A stretch of DNA of 13,484 nt from contig JAJYOS010000066.1 of the NCBI GenBank assembly GCA_021796055.1, forward strand, positions 1 to 13,484, written 5' to 3'. The translations under genes and the position numbers were made by a program. The stretch's first letter is position 1. Every line of letters begins with the position of its first letter. Shown here piece after piece: positions 1-7,743 of this stretch. This DNA is from Bacteroidota bacterium. Its GTDB lineage: Bacteria > Bacteroidota > Kryptoniia > Kryptoniales > JAKASW01. The notes beneath the pieces were generated by a model. That model was not told the origin of the DNA and did no database searches. It worked only from the letters and a program-made list of their open reading frames with translations.

Positions 1-1375
1 TTCCTGATTCAGCGTTACATAGCGCTACAGATATCCCGTCGTCAAGAGAAAGCTTCATTAGTTTCTGGTTCGCGAAATACGCGATGTATTTACTATCCGG
101 CGACCAGAATGGATAAACCGAGTTGGTCACATCTGCCACCGGTCGGGCAGCCAGCGAATTGACGGGCCTAACCCACAGCTTGATATTCCCCGATGAATCG
201 ACCGCGACGAACGCGATGAACTTCCCGTCAGGAGAAATCGCGATATTACTCCCTTCCTGGTTGTCCAGTGTGGCGCTCGGCGGAGGGAGGATTGTCGCCT
301 TTATTTCTTGTCCCGCCACATCCCTGTCGCTGAAAATGGAAAAATAGGCAAGGAGTAAAGTGGAGATGAGCAGAACAACTGAGACAGCCCAAAACATTTT
401 CGGGTTGACTAACAGTCGATGGAACGAATTCCGCGCCGCTATTCCGCCGCCGCTATCCGCATCAAAATCGGCGATAGGATGAGAACCGGAAGAATACTGG
501 CGTGTCTCATTCCTGAACGGCTCACGGACGCTCGACATCCGGCTCACCCGCTGTCTGCCGGAGTCACGTTTGAATCGCTTCAGATCTTTTGACAACTCGC
601 GCGCCGACTGGTATCTCTCTTCTTTATCCTTCTCGAGACATTCGAATATTATTCTGTCGAGTTCCGGATCAATTCCTTCTTTCCTCGCGCTCACCGGTTC
701 AGGATCGACATTGACGATCTCGTACATTATGGCAGTCTCATGGACTCCCTTGAACGGCGACTCACCCGACAACAGTTCGTAAAGCACTACTCCCAGCGAG
801 AAAATGTCGCTCCGGTGGTCGACATCCTGGCCCTGCACTTGTTCCGGTGACATGTATCCCACCGTGCCGAGTGTCGTCCCCGCCTTGGTCAATCTGGACG
901 CTTCGGTGGGCGAGTTCAACTTCGCGAGCCCGAAATCCATGATCTTGACGTTTCCGTTTTTGGTGATCATGAGATTTTCCGGCTTGATGTCCCTGTGGAC
1001 TATCCCCTTCTCGTGTGCTTCGGCAAGCCCGTCTGCTGCCTGAGATCCGATATCAATAACCTGCTTGGTGGAGAAGCTCTGCTTCTTGCTGCGCAGAGTC
1101 TCTCCGTCCACATATTCCATTACAATAAAAAGGTTTCCGTCAGCCTCGTGTATGTCGAAAATCGTGCAGATGTTCGGATGATTAAGGGCTGAGGCGGCCT
1201 TAGCCTCCATGATGAATCTGGCCTTATCTGCCTCGGTGGCGACAAGGTTTGACGGGAGAAACTTCAGGGCCACGAACCGATCGAGCTTCGTGTCGCGGGC
1301 CTTGTAGACCTCGCCCATTCCGCCTTCACCAAGCTTTTCAAGGATTTCGTAATGAAGGATCGTGCCACTGATCAT
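1..1375 (-). CDS. Membrane-anchored Ser/Thr protein kinase with TolB/WD40-like sensor domain (C-terminus beyond window)
   Basis: The frame is open for 458 codons from ATG at 1375 to the window edge, so the 3' part of the gene is missing. A Hanks-type kinase domain fills about residues 9-270: glycine loop GEGGMG (16-21), VALK lysine K38, helix-C glutamate E57, HRDIKPEN with catalytic D129 and N134, DFG at 147-149, and SPE at 176-178. A polar, serine- and arginine-rich linker (about 270-325) leads to one transmembrane helix (about 328-346). After it come repeats of the type ISPDGKFIAF (380-389) and WSPDSKYIAY (424-433), typical of TolB/WD40-like propeller blades. This implies a cytoplasmic kinase with an extracytoplasmic propeller that could sense ligand or protein. 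An in-frame ATG lies 23 codons upstream at 1444, but 1375 is preferred because it puts GEGGMG at residues 16-21, as in the two paralogues upstream. The Shine-Dalgarno sequence is weak. It is probably the distal gene of the kinase cluster. Kinase assignment is firm; the signal sensed is unknown. Confidence 0.93.
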   Translation of the reverse strand, partial: MISGTILHYEILEKLGEGGMGEVYKARDTKLDRFVALKFLPSNLVATEADKARFIMEAKAASALNHPNICTIFDIHEADGNLFIVMEYVDGETLRSKKQSFSTKQVIDIGSQAADGLAEAHEKGIVHRDIKPENLMITKNGNVKIMDFGLAKLNSPTEASRLTKAGTTLGTVGYMSPEQVQGQDVDHRSDIFSLGVVLYELLSGESPFKGVHETAIMYEIVNVDPEPVSARKEGIDPELDRIIFECLEKDKEERYQSARELSKDLKRFKRDSGRQRVSRMSSVREPFRNETRQYSSGSHPIADFDADSGGGIAARNSFHRLLVNPKMFWAVSVVLLISTLLLAYFSIFSDRDVAGQEIKATILPPPSATLDNQEGSNIAISPDGKFIAFVAVDSSGNIKLWVRPVNSLAARPVADVTNSVYPFWSPDSKYIAYFANQKLMKLSLDDGISVALCNAESG

Positions 1376-1463
1376 CTCAAACCCCGGATTCTTATGTTTG
1401 TTCGTTGCGAGACGCGTCTGCACGTTAAAGGCACAGCCCGGCATCTGCTCGATACTGCATTCA

Positions 1464-3578
1464 TCATGCAAACTCCGCGATCACTGTTTCGAAATCCGGA
1501 TCGCCTCTGAGAGAATCAAAATACGGATCGGTTTTTGCCCACTCGCGAACCACGTTTCCCCCGATCTCGAGTGCCTTCCTGAGAGATGAAAGTGTTTCGT
1601 TCTTCTGGCCGAGGCCGTTGTAAGTGCACGCGCAGTTGTAGAGAGCGAGTCCGTCGTTTGGAGCAGTCTCCACGACTCTCCTTATTGCCGACACCGCCTT
1701 CTCCCTTTCGCCGAATCTAGCGTACGGGATTGCCATCCTGCTCAATGTGAGTACGTCGTCGGGATTCACCTCGAATTTGCGCTGACCGATCTCAATTATC
1801 TTCCTCGCGGCTTCATCCGATTCCCTGGCGTTTCCCATCCTCCTGTAAGTCATGTCGAGGTGCATCCAGGGCTCCTCGCTGTACGGTTTCAACTCTGCCG
1901 CTCTCTTGTACTGATTTACGGCGGCATCGTAGTCACCGGTTATGTCAGCAATGATGCCGAGCCATCTTACCGCGTCGTACGAATCGTGATTCTTGTCGAT
2001 TATTGCATTGAGAGTGCGTTTCGCCTCCGTGAATCTTTTCTGATAAAGATAGACCATCGCGATACCGAATTGTGCCTCGGTTGAGTCGGGATCGAGACCC
2101 AGCGCCTTCTGATTCATCTGGATTGTCTTTCCAAGCCATTGCGGATCGCCGTCGTACCAGAGATACATGTTTGAAAACGCCTCGGCGAGAGCCGCGCAGG
2201 CGGGGGCGAAATTCGAGTCTATCGAAAGCGCGCTCTCCAGCATCTGGATGGCTCTTTCGTTGCTCTTTTTTCCGCGAATGTTAAGAAGGTCCCGGCCGCG
2301 CATGAAGAAGTCGTACGCGCGCATGTCGACAACCGGCCTCTGCGCCGCGGCCTGCTTGGTCGTTCCCGTAAACGATACTTTGAGTGCCTCCGCGATCTTC
2401 AGCGAGACTTCGTCCTGAAGGTCGAATATATCTTCCACCAGGCGGTCGAACCGTTCAGCCCAGACGTGGAACCCGCTCCGCACGTCGATAAGCTGCGCCG
2501 TGATCCTGATCTTGTTTCCCGCCTTTCTTACGCTTCCTTCAAGCACGTAATTTACTCTCAGCGCTTCGCCCACCTGGCGTGTGTTCACTTCCTTGTTCCT
2601 GAATGGAAGAACGTCCTTTCTCGACACCACCTGCAGCCCGTTGATCTTCGAGAGATCGGTGATGATGTCTTCGGTAATGCCGGCGCAGAAGTAGTCGCTT
2701 TCCTTTTCGGAACTCATGTTTTCGAAATAGAGCACGGCCACCGATTTATCCGAAGAAGGCGCCGGAGGTTCCATTGAAACTTTTCGGAGCCGCTCGGCCA
2801 GCTCTTTAGTGGAAGACATTCTCTTCGACGGATCTTTTTGTAAAAGCTGCGACACGATGACCTGGAGGTCCTCCGGCACGTCGTTCCTGAAAAGTTGGAG
2901 CGCCCTCGGCTCGGCGTTCAGCACTTCATATATGATTGCCGCCTCGTGCTCACCGCCGAACGGAAGCGTCCCCGCGAGGGCTTCGTAGAGAACAACCCCG
3001 AACGACCAGAGATCGGCCTGCGGCGTAATTTCTCCGCCCCTGAACTGTTCCGGTGACATATAGCTGATTGTCCCCACCGTATCGCCGCTCTTCGTCAGCC
3101 CCGATGTCCCTCTCAGTTTCGCGAGGCCGAAGTCCATTATTTTCACGTGCCCGTCGGCAGTCACCATTATGTTGTCAGATTTTATATCGCGGTGGATAAT
3201 ACCTTTCTCATGTGCGACCGCCAGTCCGTCCGCGACGAAACTCATGATGCCCGTAATTTCCTCCAGACCCATGCCCCCTGATTTTATCTTCGACTTGAGG
3301 TCCATCCCTTTCACGTACTCCATTGAGATGAAGAGTTGTCCTTCGTGCTCCTCGATGGCATGGATAACACAGATGTTCGGGTGGTTCAGCGTCGCCGCCA
3401 GCCGGGCTTCCTGAATGAAGCGAGCCTCGTCCTGGTCGTTGACGCCATGGTGTCCGGGGAGGAATTTCAGCGCGACGGCTCTTCCAAGCTTAGTGTCCTC
3501 CGCCAGATAAACGACACCCATCCCGCCTTCGCCGAGTTTTTCAAGAATCTTATAGTGACTGACTGTCGAACCGATCAT
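1464..3578 (-). CDS. Ser/Thr protein kinase with TolB-N-like domain and TPR repeats
   Basis: Complete 704-residue protein with no predicted membrane segment, so probably cytoplasmic. The kinase domain spans about residues 9-265 with all catalytic residues visible: GEGGMG (16-21), K38, E57, HRDIKSDN (D131, N136), DFG (149-151) and SPE (175-177). A TolB amino-terminal-like module follows at about 279-402, running from SVAVLYFENMSS through LEGSVRK to AQLIDVRSG. This module is familiar from TPR proteins and class III adenylate cyclases, where it sits before TPRs. Residues about 420-700 form degenerate TPR helices ending in a conserved WAKTDPYFDSLRGDPDF tail. The expected role is phosphorylation of Ser/Thr on unknown partners recruited or sensed through the TPR body. 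ATG 3578 is preceded closely by GGAG. The gene lies 169 bases after its paralogue and 88 bases before the membrane-anchored kinase, all in one direction. Domain calls come from recognised motifs; substrates cannot be inferred. Confidence 0.95.
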   Translation of the reverse strand: MIGSTVSHYKILEKLGEGGMGVVYLAEDTKLGRAVALKFLPGHHGVNDQDEARFIQEARLAATLNHPNICVIHAIEEHEGQLFISMEYVKGMDLKSKIKSGGMGLEEITGIMSFVADGLAVAHEKGIIHRDIKSDNIMVTADGHVKIMDFGLAKLRGTSGLTKSGDTVGTISYMSPEQFRGGEITPQADLWSFGVVLYEALAGTLPFGGEHEAAIIYEVLNAEPRALQLFRNDVPEDLQVIVSQLLQKDPSKRMSSTKELAERLRKVSMEPPAPSSDKSVAVLYFENMSSEKESDYFCAGITEDIITDLSKINGLQVVSRKDVLPFRNKEVNTRQVGEALRVNYVLEGSVRKAGNKIRITAQLIDVRSGFHVWAERFDRLVEDIFDLQDEVSLKIAEALKVSFTGTTKQAAAQRPVVDMRAYDFFMRGRDLLNIRGKKSNERAIQMLESALSIDSNFAPACAALAEAFSNMYLWYDGDPQWLGKTIQMNQKALGLDPDSTEAQFGIAMVYLYQKRFTEAKRTLNAIIDKNHDSYDAVRWLGIIADITGDYDAAVNQYKRAAELKPYSEEPWMHLDMTYRRMGNARESDEAARKIIEIGQRKFEVNPDDVLTLSRMAIPYARFGEREKAVSAIRRVVETAPNDGLALYNCACTYNGLGQKNETLSSLRKALEIGGNVVREWAKTDPYFDSLRGDPDFETVIAEFA

Positions 3579-3747
3579 TTCTCCGTTGCCTCAGATGTTC
3601 GGTGTATGGCGCACGATTGTCTCACGGTTCTGATTCGTACATGCCGTTGGGGCAGCCCGACAGATTTCAGCTTTGCCTGGCAACCTATACTGTCAAGGCG
3701 ATTCTTCACCGGCTGTCGGTCATCAATGGTTGAGCGCGGCCGCAGAA

Positions 3748-5865
3748 TCACTTATCACCGATCAACTCAATGAATTCCGGATCATTTCGGATGCTGTCGA
3801 GGTCGCTGTCGCGCTTCATCCACTCGTAGTTCTCCCAACCTTCGGCCAGCGCTTTCCGCAGTGACTCAATCGCGAGTTTGGATTCGCCAAGACGGGCGTA
3901 GAGGCACGCACCATTATATAACATAAGGGTGTCATTGGGACTAAGCTCAAGCGCCATCCTTCCCTGAGTTTTTGACTCTTCGGTCCTATTCAGCTCGGCG
4001 AGAAGTGTGGCGTAGAAGATTCTTGCCCGGGCGTCATCCGGATGTTGTGAAAGATACCGCGGATACACTGACAGACTCTGTTTCAGTATGTCATCGAGCA
4101 TATCCTTTTCACCCATGCGCTCGTAGCACATCCGAAGATCCGTATATGCGGTATAGAAGTCCGGATTCAGCGCCACCACTTTCTTGAATAGTTCGACCGC
4201 TTCGCGGTCTCTGTCTGTGCTGTGAAATATCCTCCCAAGTATCCAGTAACCCGCCACGTTATTCGGATCAAGCTCGATCGCCTTCTGTCCGGCGGTATTG
4301 GCTTCATCAAGCGACTTTTTGTTGTAGTATGCGAGAGCAAGCGCCGCATAAGCTTCCGAAAGCGTCGAGTCATACATCAACGCCTTGAGACCCGACTCGA
4401 TCGCCTTGTCCAACCAGGCCGTGTTCCTCTCGAAGAATTGGTAAAAGTAGGCGTAGGCTTCGCCAAGGCCGGCATAGGCCGATGCGTATCGGGTATCGAG
4501 CTCAGTCGCCTTCTGGAACAGCTGAATTGCAAATTGAATATTATTCTTCGACATACGGTATAGAAAATCCCGCCCGCGCAGGTACATGTCGAACGCGTCG
4601 GCATTTACGGTCGACCGTTTCTCGAGCACGACTTTTTCCGTGGGTGACAATTTCACCCTCAGCGCTTCGACTATCTCTCTCGAAACCTGTTCCTGTATGT
4701 CAAACACGTCCGCCAGTTTGCCTTTGTAAGTCTCCCCCCACAATTGGGTCCCGCTCGAGACATCGATCAGCTGGACCGATATTCTGAGGTCGTCTTTGAA
4801 TTTCCTGACGCTTCCCTCCATGATGTATCCCGACCGCAGCTCCCTCCCGATCGTCTTGACATCCTTCTTAGTCCCCTTATACTGCATCGAACTGGTCCTG
4901 GCGACGACACTCACATTCTTAATCCGCGACAGGTTGATGATAAGCTCCTCCGCGAGGCCTTCCGCGAAGTAGTCGGTCTCGTTGTCCGGGCTGATGTTTT
5001 CGAAAGGGAGGACAGCGATTCTCTTCTCCCCGTCTTCATCACGCCTCGCCGTGCTTTGGCCTTTCAAGCCCCGCAGGTCGGAGAGAAATTCGGACGCGTC
5101 CTGGTACCTGTGAATCGGCTCCTTCGACAAAATTTTCCTGATCACATCGTCGGTCCCGGAAGGAACATCGGGCCTCAGTCCGGCGACCGGCTCCGCATCT
5201 TCGTTCATTATCGAGTACATCACCGCCTGCTCAAAGTCTCCCTTGAATGGGAGCCTGCCGGTGAGCATCTCGTAGAATATCACGCCCATCGACCAGAGGT
5301 CTGAACGGTGGTCGACTTTGTCGCCGCGTGCCTGCTCGGGGGACATGTAGGCCGCGGTGCCGACTGTTGTCCCTTCTCTCGTGACCAGGACGCTCCACTT
5401 CACTTTCGCGAGTCCGAAGTCCATTATCTTGACCTGACCGTTTTTAGTGAGCATGATGTTGCCGCTCTTTATGTCGCGGTGGACTATCCCTTTCTGATGC
5501 GCCGCCTCCAGTCCAGCCGCGATTTGTTCGACTATTCTGAATAATTCGTCCATGCTCAGAGGCCCCGTTTTTATTCTCTCCCCCAACTCCGGTCCATCAA
5601 TGTACTCCATCACAATGAATACATCTTCTCCCTCCTCTTCGATGGCGTGGATCGTCGCGATATTGGGGTGATTGAGAGCGGCCGCAGCTTGTGCCTCTAC
5701 TTCAAATCTCTTTCGCTCCTCCTGACTGGAAGATATATGGTGCGGCAAAAACTTGATTGCTACTTCCCGCTTAAGCTTGGAATCCTCCGCTTTGTACACG
5801 ACCCCCATGCCTCCTTCTCCCAGCTTTTCGAGGATCCTGTAATGAGATATGGTTTTACCGACCAT
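3748..5865 (-). CDS. Ser/Thr protein kinase with TolB-N-like domain and TPR repeats (paralogue)
   Basis: Complete 705-residue protein, almost the same length and layout as its downstream neighbour. The kinase domain (about 9-268) has GEGGMG (16-21), VAIK lysine K38, E57, HRDIKSGN (D131, N136), DFG (149-151) and SPE (175-177). The TolB-N-like module (about 281-405) starts RIAVLPFENISPDNETDYF and contains MEGSVRK and VQLIDVSSGTQLW. TPR-like helix pairs fill about 425-680, with a good TPR core at AIELDPNNVAGYWILGRIF (529-547). The end motif, residues 678-697, again carries a tryptophan followed by a DLDSIRNDPEF-type tail. No signal peptide or membrane helix is seen. The start is well fixed: AAGGAGG (5873-5879) lies 7 bases before the ATG, the strongest ribosome-binding site in the cluster. 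It begins 113 bases after the GAF-SpoIIE phosphatase, which could reverse its phosphorylation; that link is inference from position only. Confidence 0.96.
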   Translation of the reverse strand: MVGKTISHYRILEKLGEGGMGVVYKAEDSKLKREVAIKFLPHHISSSQEERKRFEVEAQAAAALNHPNIATIHAIEEEGEDVFIVMEYIDGPELGERIKTGPLSMDELFRIVEQIAAGLEAAHQKGIVHRDIKSGNIMLTKNGQVKIMDFGLAKVKWSVLVTREGTTVGTAAYMSPEQARGDKVDHRSDLWSMGVIFYEMLTGRLPFKGDFEQAVMYSIMNEDAEPVAGLRPDVPSGTDDVIRKILSKEPIHRYQDASEFLSDLRGLKGQSTARRDEDGEKRIAVLPFENISPDNETDYFAEGLAEELIINLSRIKNVSVVARTSSMQYKGTKKDVKTIGRELRSGYIMEGSVRKFKDDLRISVQLIDVSSGTQLWGETYKGKLADVFDIQEQVSREIVEALRVKLSPTEKVVLEKRSTVNADAFDMYLRGRDFLYRMSKNNIQFAIQLFQKATELDTRYASAYAGLGEAYAYFYQFFERNTAWLDKAIESGLKALMYDSTLSEAYAALALAYYNKKSLDEANTAGQKAIELDPNNVAGYWILGRIFHSTDRDREAVELFKKVVALNPDFYTAYTDLRMCYERMGEKDMLDDILKQSLSVYPRYLSQHPDDARARIFYATLLAELNRTEESKTQGRMALELSPNDTLMLYNGACLYARLGESKLAIESLRKALAEGWENYEWMKRDSDLDSIRNDPEFIELIGDK

Positions 5866-5903
5866 GAAACTGCCTCCTTGTGACTATTTTCAAGAACACT
5901 ATT

Positions 5904-5920
5904 GCTGATGTCGGATCAGC
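5904..5920. repeat. Small inverted repeat between phosphatase and first kinase
   Basis: GCTGAT (5904-5909) and ATCAGC (5915-5920) form a perfect 6-bp stem with a 5-base loop in the 113-base gap between two co-directional genes. No T-run follows on the minus strand, so it is not a convincing intrinsic terminator. It could be an mRNA processing or attenuation element, or chance. Confidence 0.25.
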
Positions 5921-5978
5921 TGCTGACTTCGGTGGCAATAGCCGCCGCTTTTGAGCCGCGCAAAATCACAACGCCGGG

Positions 5979-7283
5979 TTATGCGGGAACTCGTTTTACG
6001 ACCAGCATGGTTATGTCGTCATATTGCGGAGCGGTCCCCGCGTGAGTTCTGACAGCCTTGACGAGCTTCTCAATGAGCGCTCCCGCACTTATGGTCAAGT
6101 TGTTCTGCAATAACTCAGTAAGACGCGTCTCGCCGAACTGCTCCATGTCTGCATTCATCGCCTCAGAAACACCGTCAGAATAAACCACGAGTGTATCTCC
6201 AACCGCGAGCGGTACGGGAATTTCCTGAAACGGAAACGAGTCCATAATTCCGATCATCGTGCCACCCTCGTTAAAACGCGCAAACTCCCCGGAGGCCCTC
6301 ATCAGAAACGGCGGCTCATGGCCGGCATTGCAGTAGGTGAGCGTGTGGGTCCGCGTGTCGAGGATACCGTAAAAAAGTGTCGCGAATTTTTCGGGACTCG
6401 TGCTCTGATAAAGTTGTCGGTTACACCTGGAGATACATTCCTTGACCGAATTGCCGTTATGCGTCTGGCTCCTGAGAGATGCCTGCAGGTTTGCCATGAG
6501 AAGCGCCGCGGGGAGTCCTTTCCCGGAGACATCACCCAGGCACACGGCAATTTCCTGATCGTCGATCGGGATGAAATCAAAATAATCGCCTCCGATTGTC
6601 CTTGCAGGGAATGTCGCTCCGGCGATATCGTAGCCCGCGACTTTCGGGAATTCTTTTGGAAGAAGATCGGTCTGTATTTGTGAGGCGAGCTTGAATTCCT
6701 CCTGCATCTTGATGAGCGATCGTTCCTCTTCGTACAGCCTGGCGTTCTCAACGACCTGTGCCGACTGCGCGGCGATAATCGCGAGGAGTCGCTGATCGTC
6801 TTCCGTGAAATCCTTTCCCTCCTTCTTGTTGTAGACAGCCAGAACGCCTTTGAGGGCCGACCGGGTCAACATCGGGACGCAAAGAACCGAACGCACGGAG
6901 CTGTCCCATGTCACCCCTCTGAACCTCTCGTCGCTCCCGGGTTGATTTACCAGAAGTGGTTTCTTGTTCAGTATGATCCAGCCGAGCAGGGCCTGGTTGA
7001 AATGGAACTGGCTGTGGTCCGACGAACTCACCTGCGTCCTGATAAGTGTTTTCATCGGCTGGTTGGGCTGTTCATCTACCAGCGTTATCACTCCCTGCTC
7101 GGCGCCCACCGCCCGCAGGGATCGGCTTATGATCTTCCTGATTACCTCTTCCGAATTGTTGACTGCCCCTATAGCCGCCGCGAGTTCGTTCAGAATGGAC
7201 AGCTCCTCGACGGCACGTCTGAGGCGCTGGTTCTCCTGCTCGAGCTTATGAACCTGGTCATTGCCAACAATTGGAGTTGTCAA
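5979..7283 (-). CDS. GAF-domain PPM/SpoIIE-type protein serine phosphatase (RsbU-like)
   Basis: Complete 434-residue protein. A short coiled coil (about 10-33, HKLEQENQRLRRAVEELS) is followed by a GAF sensor domain (about 35-183) and the signalling helix typical of RsbU-type enzymes (FKLASQIQTDLLPKEFP, 197-213). The PP2C-like SpoIIE domain occupies about 215-431. The metal-binding acidic residues are present: GGDYFDF (D233), LGDVSGKG (D251), YSDGVSEA (D370) and YDDITMLV (D422, D423). CNAGHEPP (318-325) is also typical. Known relatives dephosphorylate Ser/Thr on anti-sigma antagonists; no STAS or anti-sigma gene is visible here, so the neighbouring kinases or their substrates are alternative targets. 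No in-frame ATG exists near the N-terminus. The start is a TTG at 7283 directly after an in-frame TAG, with AAAGGGA (7293-7299) 9 bases upstream. It is the first gene of the minus-strand cluster, so it may share the promoter region at 7436-7514. Confidence 0.95.
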   Translation of the reverse strand: MTTPIVGNDQVHKLEQENQRLRRAVEELSILNELAAAIGAVNNSEEVIRKIISRSLRAVGAEQGVITLVDEQPNQPMKTLIRTQVSSSDHSQFHFNQALLGWIILNKKPLLVNQPGSDERFRGVTWDSSVRSVLCVPMLTRSALKGVLAVYNKKEGKDFTEDDQRLLAIIAAQSAQVVENARLYEEERSLIKMQEEFKLASQIQTDLLPKEFPKVAGYDIAGATFPARTIGGDYFDFIPIDDQEIAVCLGDVSGKGLPAALLMANLQASLRSQTHNGNSVKECISRCNRQLYQSTSPEKFATLFYGILDTRTHTLTYCNAGHEPPFLMRASGEFARFNEGGTMIGIMDSFPFQEIPVPLAVGDTLVVYSDGVSEAMNADMEQFGETRLTELLQNNLTISAGALIEKLVKAVRTHAGTAPQYDDITMLVVKRVPA

Positions 7284-7329
7284 CTAGCCGAATCCCTTTC
7301 AACTTCGCAAGGTTAACGGCAGTCTCATG

Positions 7330-7423
7330 ATCTGCCGGCAGATACCGTACCGTGCCCTGGAATTCCGCGGAAGGTCCGGCACCTCACTGGAGAATTGAAC
7401 GGAATCCGTTCTACGGAAGTTCC
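7330..7423. repeat. Cluster of short palindromes in presumed phosphatase leader
   Basis: Four dyads lie within 94 bases: ATCTGCCGGCAGAT (7330-7343, perfect 14-base palindrome), TTCCGCGGAA (7363-7372), GAACGGA-A-TCCGTTC (7397-7411, 7-bp arms) and GGAA-G-TTCC (7415-7423). They lie between the candidate TATAAT and the TTG start of the phosphatase, so they could be operators or leader RNA structure. They do not share one consensus, which argues against a single regulator. Confidence 0.4.
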
Positions 7424-7435
7424 TGTAAGTGAAGG

Positions 7436-7514
7436 CTTCAGCTGACTATTATAGCGGAGTCAGCGGGAAAAATAGGGCCGGATCATTTTTCACGTCGACC
7501 GGAGTCAGCTGAAG
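7436..7514 (-). promoter_or_regulatory. Candidate promoter for the phosphatase-kinase cluster, enclosed by inverted repeats
   Basis: A perfect TATAAT on the minus strand (7448-7453) lies about 165 bases upstream of the phosphatase start. The -35 is poor. It is enclosed by a perfect 12-bp inverted repeat, CTTCAGCTGACT (7436-7447) and AGTCAGCTGAAG (7503-7514). A further AGTCAGC half-site lies at 7458-7464, so the TATAAT sits directly between GCTGACT and AGTCAGC. CGGAGTCAGC also occurs as a 10-bp direct repeat at 7455-7464 and 7500-7509. This layout suits an operator that blocks or recruits RNA polymerase; the regulator is unknown. Confidence 0.45.
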
Positions 7515-7604
7515 AGCGCAGCTGCAACGGGCGAGTAGAATATTCCGCGCGTCATAGCCCACAGTCTGGTCCTTCATGGATTCCGCCGCCCTATAGATAT
7601 CTGC

Positions 7605-7655
7605 CCGTGTGAAAGCACACGGCGTATCGAAGTGCGGCTCGACATTCGGATACGC
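7605..7655. other. Two adjacent stem-loops, possible structured RNA
   Basis: CCGTGTG-AAAG-CACACGG (7605-7622) is a 7-bp, GC-rich stem with a 4-base loop. Next to it, sharing one base, is GCGTATCGAA (7622-7631) pairing with TTCGGATACGC (7645-7655), a 10-bp stem with one bulged G and a 13-base loop. Neither is followed by a T-run on either strand, so they are not intrinsic terminators. No known RNA family was recognised, and the transcribed strand is unknown. Confidence 0.35.
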
Positions 7656-7714
7656 ACGCTGGCTTGAGTTCTGTGTGTGATGATCTAAAAGCAGCCCGCC
7701 GGTTACGTGCGTGC

Positions 7715-7743
7715 TTGATTGTTTTAACCATAATCCATAGACT
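7715..7743 (+). promoter_or_regulatory. Weak sigma-70-like promoter candidate for the membrane protein gene
   Basis: TTGATT (7715-7720) and TAGACT (7738-7743) are separated by 17 bases, each matching four of six consensus positions. A 6-bp hairpin, CTACAC (7742-7747) with GTGTAG (7759-7764), overlaps the expected transcription start. The match is weak and the -35/-10 rules of the host are not known. Confidence 0.25.

Noticed and set aside
1376..1444. Alternative in-frame ATG at 1444 for the membrane kinase
   Set aside because: It would add 23 residues absent from both paralogues; alignment of the GEGGMG loop favours 1375.
3657..3719. CCGACAG/CTGTCGG inverted repeat with an internal minus-strand TTGACA (3691-3696) between the two soluble kinases
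   Set aside because: A 7-bp inverted pair at free spacing is expected about once by chance in a gap this size, and no -10 lies 16-18 bases from the TTGACA.
3736..3743. GCGGCCGC palindrome downstream of a kinase stop codon
   Set aside because: The same octamer-like sequence occurs inside coding sequence near 5680, and it has no T-run or stem extension to make a terminator.
4744..5304. 186-codon plus-strand open frame antisense to the first kinase
   Set aside because: It lies wholly antisense to a kinase with intact catalytic motifs. Long antisense frames are common opposite such coding sequence.
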